64,000 bases of DNA from assembly GCF_004341165.1 (NCBI RefSeq), contig NZ_SLZR01000013.1, positions 1 through 64,000 of the forward strand, read 5' to 3'. This document shows positions 1-8,501 of the stretch, piece after piece (position 1 is the first letter of the stretch; the number at the start of each line of letters is the position of its first letter). The stretch comes from Reinekea marinisedimentorum. GTDB taxonomy: Bacteria; Pseudomonadota; Gammaproteobacteria; Pseudomonadales; Natronospirillaceae. Made by a program: the position numbers and the translations under genes. Under the pieces are notes generated by a model. It was not told where the DNA came from, ran no database searches, and saw nothing but the letters and a program-made list of their open reading frames with translations.

Positions 1-2
1 GG

Positions 3-62
3 AAGGCAGCGCTCAACCGGTTCATGATTGAATTTGAAGAGCGCTTGGAAGATTATTTATAA
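3..62 (+). CDS. 3' end of an unidentified gene, cut by the window edge
   Basis: Reading frame 3 is open from the window edge and ends in TAA at 60-62. It encodes about 19 residues rich in Glu and Leu that finish in EERLEDYL. The other two frames carry early stops, so this is the only frame that could run in from outside. The amphipathic acidic helix could be the end of many proteins, including a TetR-type regulator, but nothing identifies it. The gene is co-directional with the phosphoribosyltransferase at 797 and convergent with the one at 161-730. Confidence 0.35.
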   Translation, partial: KAALNRFMIEFEERLEDYL

Positions 63-125
63 ACCTTGCAGTTACACAGAATTAATTACAGGGTCAGTAC
101 CGGTTGGCAGCGCGTAGCAAAAAGT

Positions 126-160
126 CTCGCATCTAGAATCTCGCATCTCGCATCTCGCAT
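126..160. repeat. Heptanucleotide tandem repeat (CTCGCAT)
   Basis: Five consecutive 7-base units occupy 126-160. Units 1, 3, 4 and 5 are CTCGCAT and unit 2 is the degenerate CTAGAAT. The array abuts the stop codon (161-163) of the minus-strand phosphoribosyltransferase and so lies at the very start of its 3' untranslated region. Such arrays change length by slippage; no function is evident. Confidence 0.7.
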
Positions 161-730
161 CTAACCCCCCTCCAACAACCCCGCCACATAGGGCTTATTC
201 AGCTCAATCTCTTCAATACTCAAACCCTTTAACTCGTACGGAAACACCAGCCAGTCTTTGGTTGTGTGCAAAACATAGTCGGGTTTAATGTCGGTTTTCT
301 GATAGCCTTCACGCGCGTACAGCGTGGCAACCTTGATGTTCTCGGGCATGTTTTTCTTCAGGTGTTTTTTCAGCCGCTTCAGGGTGGCATCAATAGAGTA
401 GCCAGAGCTGAATACATCATCGACAATCAACAGCGAATCATCCGAATTCAGGTTTTCAATCAGGTATTGGGTGCCATGCACACGGATAGATTCCGGGTCA
501 TTAACCATAGATTCATAACTGGGTAAACCCCGGTAAGAGGTGCGCACAGAAATGTGATCAGTTTTTACGCCCAGGGTCTGAAAACACTCCTGCACATAAA
601 TTCCTACCGCACTGCCGCCACGCCAAATACCCACAATAAAGGTAGGCCGGAAACCCGATTTATAAATGTTTGTTGCCAGTCGGAATGAATCACTTATTAA
701 TTGATCTTCATCTAAAAAAATTTTCTTCAT
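161..730 (-). CDS. Purine-type phosphoribosyltransferase (paralogue 1)
   Basis: A 189-residue cytosolic type I phosphoribosyltransferase, probably acting on hypoxanthine/guanine or xanthine with PRPP. The PRPP-binding loop is clear: two hydrophobic residues lead into LLIVDDVFSSGYS, followed by a flexible hood. The N-terminal IWRGGSAVG segment forms the pyrophosphate loop. It is a close paralogue of the divergent gene at 797-1357, with matching DSF and IWRGG blocks, which points to a local inverted duplication. It sits beside a purine degradation block, which fits a salvage role. The intergenic gap is only 66 bases and holds a TATAAT-like hexamer at 762-767 on the plus strand. The exact base specificity cannot be read from the sequence. 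Confidence 0.85.
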   Translation of the reverse strand: MKKIFLDEDQLISDSFRLATNIYKSGFRPTFIVGIWRGGSAVGIYVQECFQTLGVKTDHISVRTSYRGLPSYESMVNDPESIRVHGTQYLIENLNSDDSLLIVDDVFSSGYSIDATLKRLKKHLKKNMPENIKVATLYAREGYQKTDIKPDYVLHTTKDWLVFPYELKGLSIEEIELNKPYVAGLLEGG

Positions 731-796
731 ACTTCACTCTGAACAATCAATTGGTATTGGGTATAATGGCATTCTCTTTACAAGGTAGCCACGGTT

Positions 797-1357
797 ATGG
801 AAAAAACTTATTTAAGCGGCGAACAACTGTTAACAGATTCTTTTAAGCTTGCACAAAAAGTTTTACTCAGCGGTTTTAAACCCAGCTTTATTATCGCCAT
901 CTGGCGTGGCGGTGCGCCCATTGGTATTGCCGTTCAGGAATACCTGAGCTACCACGGCATTGAAACCGATAATATTGCCATTCGCACCTCTTCCTATGCT
1001 GCAGGAATAGATCAGCAATCGCGCGAGGTAAAGGTGCTCGACCTCAACTACCTGGTTAAAAACGTACAGGATAGCGACAGCCTGCTGATTGTTGATGATG
1101 TGTTCGATACCGGCCGCTCTATCGATGCAGTGCTTAAGCAGCTGAAAGAGAAAACCCGCAACAACATGCCAAAAGATATTCGCATTGCGGTGCCCTTTTA
1201 CAAACCCACACGCCGCGAAGTGGATTTTGAGCCGGACTACTACGTCCATGAAACCAGCGCCTGGCTGAAATACCCTCATTCTTTAGAGGGCTTAACCGCC
1301 GAAGAGATGAAGCAGAACCGGCCCGAGCTGTTTGAAATTATTAAAGACTATCTGTGA
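797..1357 (+). CDS. Purine-type phosphoribosyltransferase (paralogue 2)
   Basis: A 186-residue type I phosphoribosyltransferase. The PRPP motif LLIVDDVFDTGRSIDA is canonical (acidic DD followed by DTGRS), closer to textbook form than in its neighbour, which has SSGYS. IWRGGAPIG near residue 35 is the pyrophosphate loop. The gene is divergent from its paralogue at 161-730 and ends 17 bases before the convergent uraH. Likely role: salvage of a purine base next to genes that degrade purines. The different hood and PRPP-loop residues suggest that the two copies differ in base preference or activity; this is inference. Confidence 0.87.
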   Translation: MEKTYLSGEQLLTDSFKLAQKVLLSGFKPSFIIAIWRGGAPIGIAVQEYLSYHGIETDNIAIRTSSYAAGIDQQSREVKVLDLNYLVKNVQDSDSLLIVDDVFDTGRSIDAVLKQLKEKTRNNMPKDIRIAVPFYKPTRREVDFEPDYYVHETSAWLKYPHSLEGLTAEEMKQNRPELFEIIKDYL

Positions 1358-1373
1358 ATAACCTCTCAGCCGA

Positions 1374-1709
1374 TCAACTGCCCCGATAAGTTGAATAACC
1401 AAACGGCGACAGCAGCACCGGCACATGATGGTGTTTGCTGTCCTGCTTTTTAAACTGAATATCTATTTCCGGAAAAAACGCATCTTCACCCTGATACCCG
1501 GCGACATTAAAATTCAGCTTATAAACGCCGTCACTAAGCAACTCATCACTGACCGACCACTTGGCAACCCGCCCGTCTGAGTCGGTTTCCTGCTCATCGA
1601 GTAACGACCAGGATGCCTCATCTTTTTTATAGAGTTTAATTCGAACATTTTTCGCCGGAACACCGTTCGCGACATCTAAAACATGAGTGGTTATAACACT
1701 TTTACTCAT
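1374..1709 (-). CDS. uraH: 5-hydroxyisourate hydrolase (transthyretin-like)
   Basis: A 111-residue enzyme that hydrolyses 5-hydroxyisourate to OHCU, the step after urate oxidation. The family hallmark is the C-terminal YRGS tetrapeptide, which is present as the last four residues. The N-terminal TTHVLDVANGVPA block and the HHHVPVLLSPFGYSTYRGS tail supply the active-site histidines and the arginine. Length matches the family (about 110-120). It has no signal peptide, so it is cytosolic. It follows uraD by 10 bases and is almost certainly co-transcribed with it, so both uraH and uraD of the urate-to-allantoin conversion are present. Confidence 0.96.
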   Translation of the reverse strand: MSKSVITTHVLDVANGVPAKNVRIKLYKKDEASWSLLDEQETDSDGRVAKWSVSDELLSDGVYKLNFNVAGYQGEDAFFPEIDIQFKKQDSKHHHVPVLLSPFGYSTYRGS

Positions 1710-1719
1710 TTACCTGCCT

Positions 1720-2223
1720 TTACTCCAAAAGTTTTTTTAAGCGAATCTCGGTAATTTTCATTTGCTCGGCTGCAGCAATTGTAATTTCCTGTTCGTACTC
1801 GTTGTTAATTCGCTGCTCTATCAGCTCCAGCATTTCCCCGGCAGATTTACCTGTTGCACAAACAATAAATATAAATCCGAACTTCTCATTGTAGGCATCG
1901 TTTAACTCTTTCATTCGTTCAATGATGCAATCACTGGCCAGTGTCATTCCAGCCTGTTCTTTCCCGGCCGTTAACTGAGTTGATGCGTACTTTTTCTTCA
2001 GCGTTGTCACATCTCCGATGCGCGGGTGTGCCTCAAATGCTGAAAGATAGTCCAAGTCATTCAAAGCCTGCCAAATACGGTTTGCAGCACTAATCAGAAT
2101 CTCTTCGCTCTTAAACGGTGCAACGCTGACCATACCGTTCACCCAGTTTTTTGCCGCACAACAGTCTTTCAGCACATTCGCCAGTTCATCTGCCGTCAGC
2201 GCATTTAGTTGTTCTATTGTCAT
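1720..2223 (-). CDS. uraD: OHCU decarboxylase
   Basis: A 167-residue enzyme that converts 2-oxo-4-hydroxy-4-carboxy-5-ureidoimidazoline to S-allantoin. The diagnostic HPRIGD motif is at 66-71, with His66 the catalytic histidine. The conserved glutamate/arginine/asparagine helix near the C-terminus (EQRINNE) is also present. Length is typical. The 170-base gap between its start and the end of xdhC can hold a promoter, so uraD-uraH could form a separate two-gene unit, although all neighbours run in the same direction. Confidence 0.95.
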   Translation of the reverse strand: MTIEQLNALTADELANVLKDCCAAKNWVNGMVSVAPFKSEEILISAANRIWQALNDLDYLSAFEAHPRIGDVTTLKKKYASTQLTAGKEQAGMTLASDCIIERMKELNDAYNEKFGFIFIVCATGKSAGEMLELIEQRINNEYEQEITIAAAEQMKITEIRLKKLLE

Positions 2224-2393
2224 TTAAGCCCCTGCTTGAGTATTTGTTTCTTTTTGCGCGGTATCCATTGAGTTTTTACAACAAACCCCGGCACTACCAC
2301 TCATTCACCTTCAGGCTTACAAACGCAAAATCTAACTGTCTACTAGCAGTAATTGTGCCCTTAAGAGCTATAAAACTATGTTTCATTTGTTCA

Positions 2394-3290
2394 TCAATTT
2401 TCTGTTTCGGAAGGCGCATGCTCAGCAACGTCTGGTAAGGCGATTTCGTTTTGCAATTGCTTCCACGAAAGCCCTGCCCGCTTCTGCTTTGTTGCGCCCT
2501 GCTGATAGATAGAGATCACCTGCCCGGCGATAGAAACCGCCACTTCCATCGGCAACTTACCCCCCACCTCAGCAAGCCCCACTGGCGAGGTCATCTGGTC
2601 TACCTGGGCTTGGCTGTAGCCTTTATGCTCCAGGCGCATACGGAATCGTTTCGCTTTGGTGTCTGAGCCGATCACACCCAGGTACGCTGCGTCACCCCGG
2701 GCGATAATCTTTTCTGTCAGCGTAAAATCAAGCTGATGATTATGTGTCAGCACGATAAACAGGCTGTTTTCGGGTGCATCTTTGACCGCATCTTCCGGGT
2801 ACGGCTCGGCAATACAGTCAACATTAGAAGCAACCTGCTCTGGAAATAAATCGACGCGGCTGTCTACCCACTGAATTCTCAGCGGCAGCTGGCTGAGTAT
2901 CTGCACCAAAGCATGGCCAACATGCCCGGCACCGTGCACCTGAATAGTCGGCTGCTGCACCACCATCATTTCAAACAGAACAGCAACAGAGCCACCACAG
3001 CACTGCCCCAGCTTTGCCGCCAACGGGAAGTTTTCTACCTGCTGCACGGCTTTGCTTTCGGTTAACAGCTGGCGAGCCTTTTCAATCACCTTAAATTCCA
3101 GATGACCACCACCAATGGTGTCGTAAATATCGCTGGCGGTAATCACCATCTTGGTGCCATTAGCGCGCGGTGTAGAGCCGGCGGTGCCTAAAATAGTCAC
3201 CAGTACATAATTTTCTGATGCCTGAGTCAGCTGATGTACCGCTTCACTCCAGCTTTGCGGATGGAAGCCCGCCGTATCTTTATTCAGCAT
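2394..3290 (-). CDS. xdhC: Xanthine dehydrogenase accessory protein XdhC
   Basis: A 298-residue XdhC/CoxI-family chaperone that binds molybdenum cofactor and promotes its sulfuration before insertion into XdhB. The family signature is GSTPRANGTKMVIT near the N-terminus followed by the DTIGGGHLE block and the CCGGSV cysteine pair that holds Moco. A Rossmann-like C-terminal domain begins near VHGAGHVG. I place the start at the ATG at 3290 (MLNKDTAG), which overlaps the last codons of xdhB by 11 bases; a further 17 in-frame residues upstream lie within xdhB and look spurious. Overlap implies translational coupling with xdhB. Confidence 0.93.
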   Translation of the reverse strand: MLNKDTAGFHPQSWSEAVHQLTQASENYVLVTILGTAGSTPRANGTKMVITASDIYDTIGGGHLEFKVIEKARQLLTESKAVQQVENFPLAAKLGQCCGGSVAVLFEMMVVQQPTIQVHGAGHVGHALVQILSQLPLRIQWVDSRVDLFPEQVASNVDCIAEPYPEDAVKDAPENSLFIVLTHNHQLDFTLTEKIIARGDAAYLGVIGSDTKAKRFRMRLEHKGYSQAQVDQMTSPVGLAEVGGKLPMEVAVSIAGQVISIYQQGATKQKRAGLSWKQLQNEIALPDVAEHAPSETEN

Positions 3291-5649
3291 CGGTCGTCTC
3301 CATGGCTTGATCTGCTTTTGCCTTTTCATTGAGCCAGACACGCGTCGCGTTCACGGCATTAAGGATCGTTTCCGGGAGCGCAGGCGGGCTCATCGGTGGT
3401 GAGTAACGGTAATCACTGATACTGGCGACAGCATCGCGCAGGGCGCACCAAACGCTGTTGGCGAGCATAAAGGGTGGCTCACCCACGGCCTTGGAACGGA
3501 ACACGCTGTATTCCGGGTTTTCAGAATCGTACAGCTTCACATCGAAGTGTTTCGGGGTATCGCCAATGGCGGGTATCTTGTAAGTGGCCGGGCCAACGCT
3601 CATCAGCTCACCGTTGTCACGCCAGTGCAATTGTTCGGTTGTCAGCCAGCCCATGCCCTGCACAAACGCGCCTTCTATCTGGCCGATATCCAGCGCCGGG
3701 TTTAATGACTTACCGACATCGTGCAGCACATCCACCGCAGTTACGCAGTTTTCACCGGTCAGTGTATCGACCTCGACCTCGGTCAGTGCAACCCCATGCG
3801 AGAAGTAAAAGAACGGCCGCCCCTTGCCTTCGTTGCGGTCAAAATAAATTTTCGGTGTGGAATAAAAACCGGTTGACGATAAACCAATACGTGCGAAATA
3901 GGCCTTTTTCGCCAGCTCCGCAAAGCCCAGAGAGCCACCGGCATACACCACTTCATCGTTTTCAAAATGGATGGAATCTTTGGCAACGGCATATTCTTCG
4001 GCAATAAAATCGATCAGCCGGTCTTTAATGGTGGTAGCTGCATTCAGCGCCGCCATCCCGTTCAGATCGGCACCGGAAGAGGCCGCCGTGGCCGAGGTAT
4101 TCGGCACCTTGTCGGTACGGGTAGCCGAAACACCCACGCGATCGATATTCACACCAAACACCTGCGCGACAATCTGGCGCACCTTGGTATTCAGCCCCTG
4201 GCCCATTTCGGTACCACCGTGGTTCAGATGAATACTGCCATCGTAATAGACATGCACCAGCGCACCAGCCTGATTCAAATGCTGAGCGGTAAACGAAATA
4301 CCAAACTTCACTGGTGTAACGGCCAAGCCCTTTTTCACCACCGGCGAGGTTTTATTAAATTCAATGATGGCCTGACGGCGCTTGTGGTATTCGGCTTCAG
4401 CACACAGTTGATCGATCATCGGGCCGACAACAAACTGCTCAACCTTTTGGTGATAAGGTGTTAAATCGCGCCCCGGCTGATACAGGTTAGCCTTGCGCAC
4501 ATCGAGCGGGTCTTTGCCTAAATAACGCGCCACATCATCCATGATCGCTTCAGCGGTAATCATGCCCTGTGGGCCACCAAAGCCGCGGAAGGCAGTATGG
4601 CTGACGGTATCTACCTTCACCCGTTGGCCGGTCACGCGAACGTTTTCATAGAAGTAGCAGTTATCGGAGTGGAACATGGCGCGGTCGACGATAGAGTCGG
4701 ATAAATCCGGCGAGTAGCCGCAGTTACCGTTCACTTCAATATCGGCAGCCAGAATGCGGCCTTGATCATCAAAGCCTACCTCGTAGCGGTTAAAAAACGG
4801 GTGGCGCTTGCCGGTGAGTTTGAAATCTTCAGCCCGTGCCAGGCGCAGCTTAACCGCGCGCCCGGTTTTCCGGCAGGCCATTGCGGCCAGAATCGCCCAC
4901 GGTGCGGCCTGGGTTTCTTTACCACCAAAAGCACCACCCATGCGGCGCATCTCAATGGTGACGGCATTCATTGGCAAGCCCAGTACTTCGGCAATCAGGT
5001 GCTGAACTTCACTGGGGTGCTGGGTCGAACACTTAACAAAGATGCCGCCTTCTTCAGCCGGCATGGCCATGGCGATTTGCCCTTCCAGATAAAAGTGCTC
5101 CTGCCCGCCCACGGAAAGCTCTCCCTGTAAACGGTGTGGTGCAGCCGCAAAGCCGGTATCAATATCGCCACGCTCAAAGCTGTACGGCGGACGCACCCAA
5201 TCCTGATTTTTCAGGCCGGTCTTAACATCCACCTGCGCGGCGGTTTCTTCAACCTCGACCACCACAGCCCGAGCCGCAATGCGCGCCTGCTCGTAGCTTT
5301 CGGCTACCACCACCGCGACCGGCTGAGCGTGATAAGAAATTTCATTTTCAGCCAGTAACACATCTCCGGGGTGTACCGGGCCAATGTCTTTTTTACCGAC
5401 AATATCGGCAGCAGTGAGCATGCACACATAACCACTGATCGCATCTAAGGCACTGGCATCAATAGACAGCAGCTTGCCTTTGGCGACCGGTGATAACACC
5501 GGGTAAGCGTGCAGAGCGCCTTGCGGCAGAACGGCATCGTCAACATACGGGGCTTTGCCCTGCACCTGTGCAATGGCGCTTTCATGTTTTACCGGTTGCC
5601 CAACTACGTTTTTAGCCGCCGGGTTAAGCTTTATTTCAAAGTGCCGCAT
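3280..5649 (-). CDS. xdhB: Xanthine dehydrogenase, molybdopterin-binding subunit
   Basis: A 789-residue large subunit that carries the Moco and oxidises hypoxanthine/xanthine to urate. Visible landmarks are GGAFGGKETQ (Moco contact), the FRGFGGPQGM block, the GGTEMGQGL glutamine motif and the C-terminal VGEPPFMLANS segment holding the catalytic glutamate. There is no N-terminal iron-sulfur or FAD domain, because those are in XdhA, as in two-subunit bacterial enzymes. It overlaps xdhA by 14 bases and xdhC by 11, giving a tightly coupled xdhABC operon. No signal peptide is seen, so the enzyme is cytosolic and probably NAD-linked. Confidence 0.96.
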   Translation of the reverse strand: MRHFEIKLNPAAKNVVGQPVKHESAIAQVQGKAPYVDDAVLPQGALHAYPVLSPVAKGKLLSIDASALDAISGYVCMLTAADIVGKKDIGPVHPGDVLLAENEISYHAQPVAVVVAESYEQARIAARAVVVEVEETAAQVDVKTGLKNQDWVRPPYSFERGDIDTGFAAAPHRLQGELSVGGQEHFYLEGQIAMAMPAEEGGIFVKCSTQHPSEVQHLIAEVLGLPMNAVTIEMRRMGGAFGGKETQAAPWAILAAMACRKTGRAVKLRLARAEDFKLTGKRHPFFNRYEVGFDDQGRILAADIEVNGNCGYSPDLSDSIVDRAMFHSDNCYFYENVRVTGQRVKVDTVSHTAFRGFGGPQGMITAEAIMDDVARYLGKDPLDVRKANLYQPGRDLTPYHQKVEQFVVGPMIDQLCAEAEYHKRRQAIIEFNKTSPVVKKGLAVTPVKFGISFTAQHLNQAGALVHVYYDGSIHLNHGGTEMGQGLNTKVRQIVAQVFGVNIDRVGVSATRTDKVPNTSATAASSGADLNGMAALNAATTIKDRLIDFIAEEYAVAKDSIHFENDEVVYAGGSLGFAELAKKAYFARIGLSSTGFYSTPKIYFDRNEGKGRPFFYFSHGVALTEVEVDTLTGENCVTAVDVLHDVGKSLNPALDIGQIEGAFVQGMGWLTTEQLHWRDNGELMSVGPATYKIPAIGDTPKHFDVKLYDSENPEYSVFRSKAVGEPPFMLANSVWCALRDAVASISDYRYSPPMSPPALPETILNAVNATRVWLNEKAKADQAMETTDAE

Positions 5650-7084
5650 GGGAAACCCTCGTTGCTATACCGGATGATTGTTCAAGCCAGAAACGCTGCA
5701 TCAGGTTCTGACAAACCTGCAGGCGATAGTGCTGCGAAGCTCGGACATCGCTCATCGGTTTGAAATCGGCCGTTAAGGCAGCGGCAGCCTGCTGAATGTT
5801 GTGTTCGCTGAAGTCTTTGCCTTCCATCACCTGCGCCATAGATTCAGCAGCAACCGGTGTCGCAGCCATGCCGCCAAAACCGGATTTCACGTTGACCATA
5901 CGGTTTTCCACCAGCTGGAACGAAAGCACCAGCAGCACCGATGAAATATCGTCTTCCATACGTTTGGAAATTTTATAACAGGCCAGTTTTTGATCCGCCT
6001 GACGCGCCGGAATAAACACCGCCGAAATCACCTCATCTTCATGCAGCTGAGTGCGGCGATAGCCCAGGAAAAACTCATTGATGGGGATAACCCGTGAGCC
6101 GCGCTCGCAAATAACCTCGACCACAGCGTCCAATGCCAACAGCAACGGCGCCGGGTCACCAATCGGTGAGGCATTGGCCAGGCTGCCACCGAGCGTACCG
6201 GCATTGCGGATCTGGCTGGAGCCAAGGCGGTTAAACAGCTCGGAAGCTTCCGGGTAATGTTTAAGCAGCGCTGGCATAAATTGCTCGTAGGTGGCCATTG
6301 CCCCAATTTTCAGACCGTGCTCATCTTCGGTAATTGTCTTTAATTCCTGCACATCGACCAGCGAAATCACCTCTTCTGCCAGCTTCAGTTGTTGGGTAAA
6401 TTCCAGTGACAGGTCAGTACCACCGGCCACCAGCTTGGCTTGTGAGTAGCTGCTCTTCAGTTCAACCAGTTCCCTCAGGCTCTGTGGCAGGTAAAACACC
6501 CGGTCGCCATCGCTCAGGCCAGGGTTGCTACACAGCGTGCAGTTAAAGAATTTGTCGGCAGCCTGCATGAACGGCGCTGTCGTGCGCGGGTAACTGTACA
6601 TGCGCTCACAAGCTTCAATAATGGGTTTATAGCCGGTGCAGCGACACAGGTTGCCACCCAATGCGTGGATGACTTTGTCTTTACCGGGAAAGGCTGGCTC
6701 GTTCATATACAACGAGAACATGCTCATGATAAAACCGGGGGTACAGAAGCCACACTGCGAACCGTGGCATTCCACCATAGCCCGTTGTACCGGGTGCAGC
6801 TCTTCAAGCTTGGCATTGGCCGCAGCGGTTAAGCCTTCAACGGTGACCAGATGTTTGCCGTGCAGGCTGCCTACCAGCATCAGGCAGGCGTTGAGGTGTT
6901 TATAGTGAACCTTACCGTTTTCTTTTTGGCCCACCACGACGGTGCAGGCACCGCAATCGCCAGAAGCACAACCCTCTTTGGTGCCTGTAAGCCCTGTTTT
7001 GGTGCGCAGCCAATCCAGAACACTGAGTGTTGGTGCCACATCGTCCAGCTCGACCGGCTGTTCGTTTAGTAAAAATTCTATCAC
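5636..7084 (-). CDS. xdhA: Xanthine dehydrogenase, iron-sulfur/FAD subunit
   Basis: A 482-residue small subunit. The N-terminal plant-type ferredoxin domain has its [2Fe-2S] ligands at Cys39, Cys44, Cys47 and Cys67. The helical second [2Fe-2S] domain has Cys111, Cys114, Cys147 and Cys149 (CGFC and CRC). From about 190 a PCMH-type FAD domain follows, with AGGTDL and the NAGTLGGSLANASPIGD loop. It passes electrons from the XdhB Moco to NAD. It is the first gene of xdhABC and is preceded by a 157-base gap holding a perfect 14-base palindrome (7218-7231), a likely operator. Confidence 0.96.
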   Translation of the reverse strand: MIEFLLNEQPVELDDVAPTLSVLDWLRTKTGLTGTKEGCASGDCGACTVVVGQKENGKVHYKHLNACLMLVGSLHGKHLVTVEGLTAAANAKLEELHPVQRAMVECHGSQCGFCTPGFIMSMFSLYMNEPAFPGKDKVIHALGGNLCRCTGYKPIIEACERMYSYPRTTAPFMQAADKFFNCTLCSNPGLSDGDRVFYLPQSLRELVELKSSYSQAKLVAGGTDLSLEFTQQLKLAEEVISLVDVQELKTITEDEHGLKIGAMATYEQFMPALLKHYPEASELFNRLGSSQIRNAGTLGGSLANASPIGDPAPLLLALDAVVEVICERGSRVIPINEFFLGYRRTQLHEDEVISAVFIPARQADQKLACYKISKRMEDDISSVLLVLSFQLVENRMVNVKSGFGGMAATPVAAESMAQVMEGKDFSEHNIQQAAAALTADFKPMSDVRASQHYRLQVCQNLMQRFWLEQSSGIATRVSHAAL

Positions 7085-7217
7085 TGTCTGCCTCTTAGCT
7101 ACCGTGTTACCTGAGTTTGCGCCCCAGGCAGTTTAGCCCCGCGGGGCAAAACCGCACATCCACGGTTATTTGCTCTTATGTTTAGTGCAGGTATATTGCA
7201 GCGAGCATGCCAAAAGT

Positions 7218-7231
7218 TGACTGATCAGTCA
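7218..7231. promoter_or_regulatory. Perfect 14-bp palindrome TGACTGATCAGTCA, candidate xdhA operator
   Basis: TGACTGATCAGTCA is its own reverse complement. It lies 133 bases upstream of the xdhA start and ten bases beyond the allC stop codon, in the only sizeable gap within this part of the purine block. Palindromes of this length and composition are typical of TetR-family operators. No regulator gene is present in the intact part of the window, so the binding protein is unknown. Confidence 0.5.
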
Positions 7232-7241
7232 GAAAGAGGAG

Positions 7242-8501
7242 TCAGACGCCCTGATAGCGACGGCTGAAGTCCATCAGCGACTGATGCAATACCGAAAAGG
7301 CCGCCGCGACATCCGTTGAATAGACGCATTCTTCCGGATTATGGCTGATGCCATTAGGGCTACGTACAAACAACATGCCAATGGGCGTTATGGCTGCCAT
7401 CGCCATGGCATCGTGGCCCGCCCCGGAAGGTAAGTGCGGTGTTTGAATATCCAGCTGCTGAGCAGCGTCTTCGAAGATGCTCTGAAATTCACTGGAACAG
7501 GGCTCGGCGCTGGCCTTGTGATACCAGTCAAAACGGATGCTGACGCCACGGGCCTCGGCAATCTGCTGAGCGCTCTGTTCAATGGCACTGATCAGTTCAT
7601 CACGATTGGCATCGGCTCCGGCTCGCACGTCGAGCAACATGTCGCATTGCCCGGCAATAACATTAGCCGCACCTTGCGGCACCTGAATACTGCCCACCGT
7701 AGCCACCTCACCGGCCTGCGTTTTTTGCGCCAGCGACTCTATCGCCAACGTCAGCTCTGCTGCCGCAACCGCAGCATCGTTACGCAAATGCATTGGCGTG
7801 GTTCCGGCATGCCCGGCCTTACCCTGCACACTGATGCGCGCTCTGCGGGCACCGGCAATGCTGGTCACAATGCCCACCGAGCAGTTCTGGCTGGCCAGTA
7901 CCGGCCCCTGCTCAATGTGCACCTCCCAGTAACCAAGCAACGCATCCGGCTTTAACGCCGCCTTGCGGGCAAGGCCGGGGTTCAGCTCAAAATGCTGCAT
8001 CGCTTCCAGCAGGGTTGTGCCCTCGGCGTCGGTCAGGTTCAGCCAATCTCGGTTAAAGTGACCGGCCACTGCCTGCGAACCAATTAAGGTTGTGCCAAAG
8101 CGGGTACCTTCTTCATCGGCAAAGCCAACGATATCGAGATGGAACGGCAGCTTCACCCCCTGCTTGCGCAGGGCTTTGGCAGCTTCGATCGCCATCAGCA
8201 CACCGAGAATGCCATCGTACTTTCCGGCATTGGGTACGGTATCCAAATGCGAGCCCAGCACCAGATGCTCTGCATCCGGCTGCTCAGATATCAAGCGGCC
8301 CCAAATGTTGCCCACCTCATCGTGCCAGCACACCAGACCGGCTTCGCACATCCACTGCGCGACCAGCTTATTGGCGGCTTTGTGTTCCGGGGTTAAATAT
8401 TGCCGCAGTACAGAATCCGGCCATTCACTGATTTTGGCCAGCTCTTCGCACTGCATCAGCAGTTTCTGCGCTATTTTGTGAGCGTTCATGCGTTCATCCA
8501 T
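7242..8501 (-). CDS. allC: Allantoate amidohydrolase (M20 family)
   Basis: A 419-residue binuclear metal enzyme that hydrolyses allantoate, giving ureidoglycine (via ureidoglycolate-type intermediates), CO2 and ammonia. M20 hydantoinase/carbamoylase motifs are clear: GSHLDTVPNAGKYDG, DEEGTRF, the HIEQGPVL metal-ligand loop and AGHAGTTPM of the dimerisation domain. A longer in-frame reading upstream lies inside pucG and is rejected. The start is either ATG 8501, overlapping the pucG stop, or ATG 8489 just past it. Family members also act on N-carbamoyl amino acids, but its place between pucG and xdhA favours allantoate. Confidence 0.9.
   Translation of the reverse strand: MDERMNAHKIAQKLLMQCEELAKISEWPDSVLRQYLTPEHKAANKLVAQWMCEAGLVCWHDEVGNIWGRLISEQPDAEHLVLGSHLDTVPNAGKYDGILGVLMAIEAAKALRKQGVKLPFHLDIVGFADEEGTRFGTTLIGSQAVAGHFNRDWLNLTDAEGTTLLEAMQHFELNPGLARKAALKPDALLGYWEVHIEQGPVLASQNCSVGIVTSIAGARRARISVQGKAGHAGTTPMHLRNDAAVAAAELTLAIESLAQKTQAGEVATVGSIQVPQGAANVIAGQCDMLLDVRAGADANRDELISAIEQSAQQIAEARGVSIRFDWYHKASAEPCSSEFQSIFEDAAQQLDIQTPHLPSGAGHDAMAMAAITPIGMLFVRSPNGISHNPEECVYSTDVAAAFSVLHQSLMDFSRRYQGV

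Noticed and set aside
3474-4007. Plus-strand frame opposite xdhB
   Set aside because: Shadow of xdhB with arginine/proline-rich composition; no domain or start signals.
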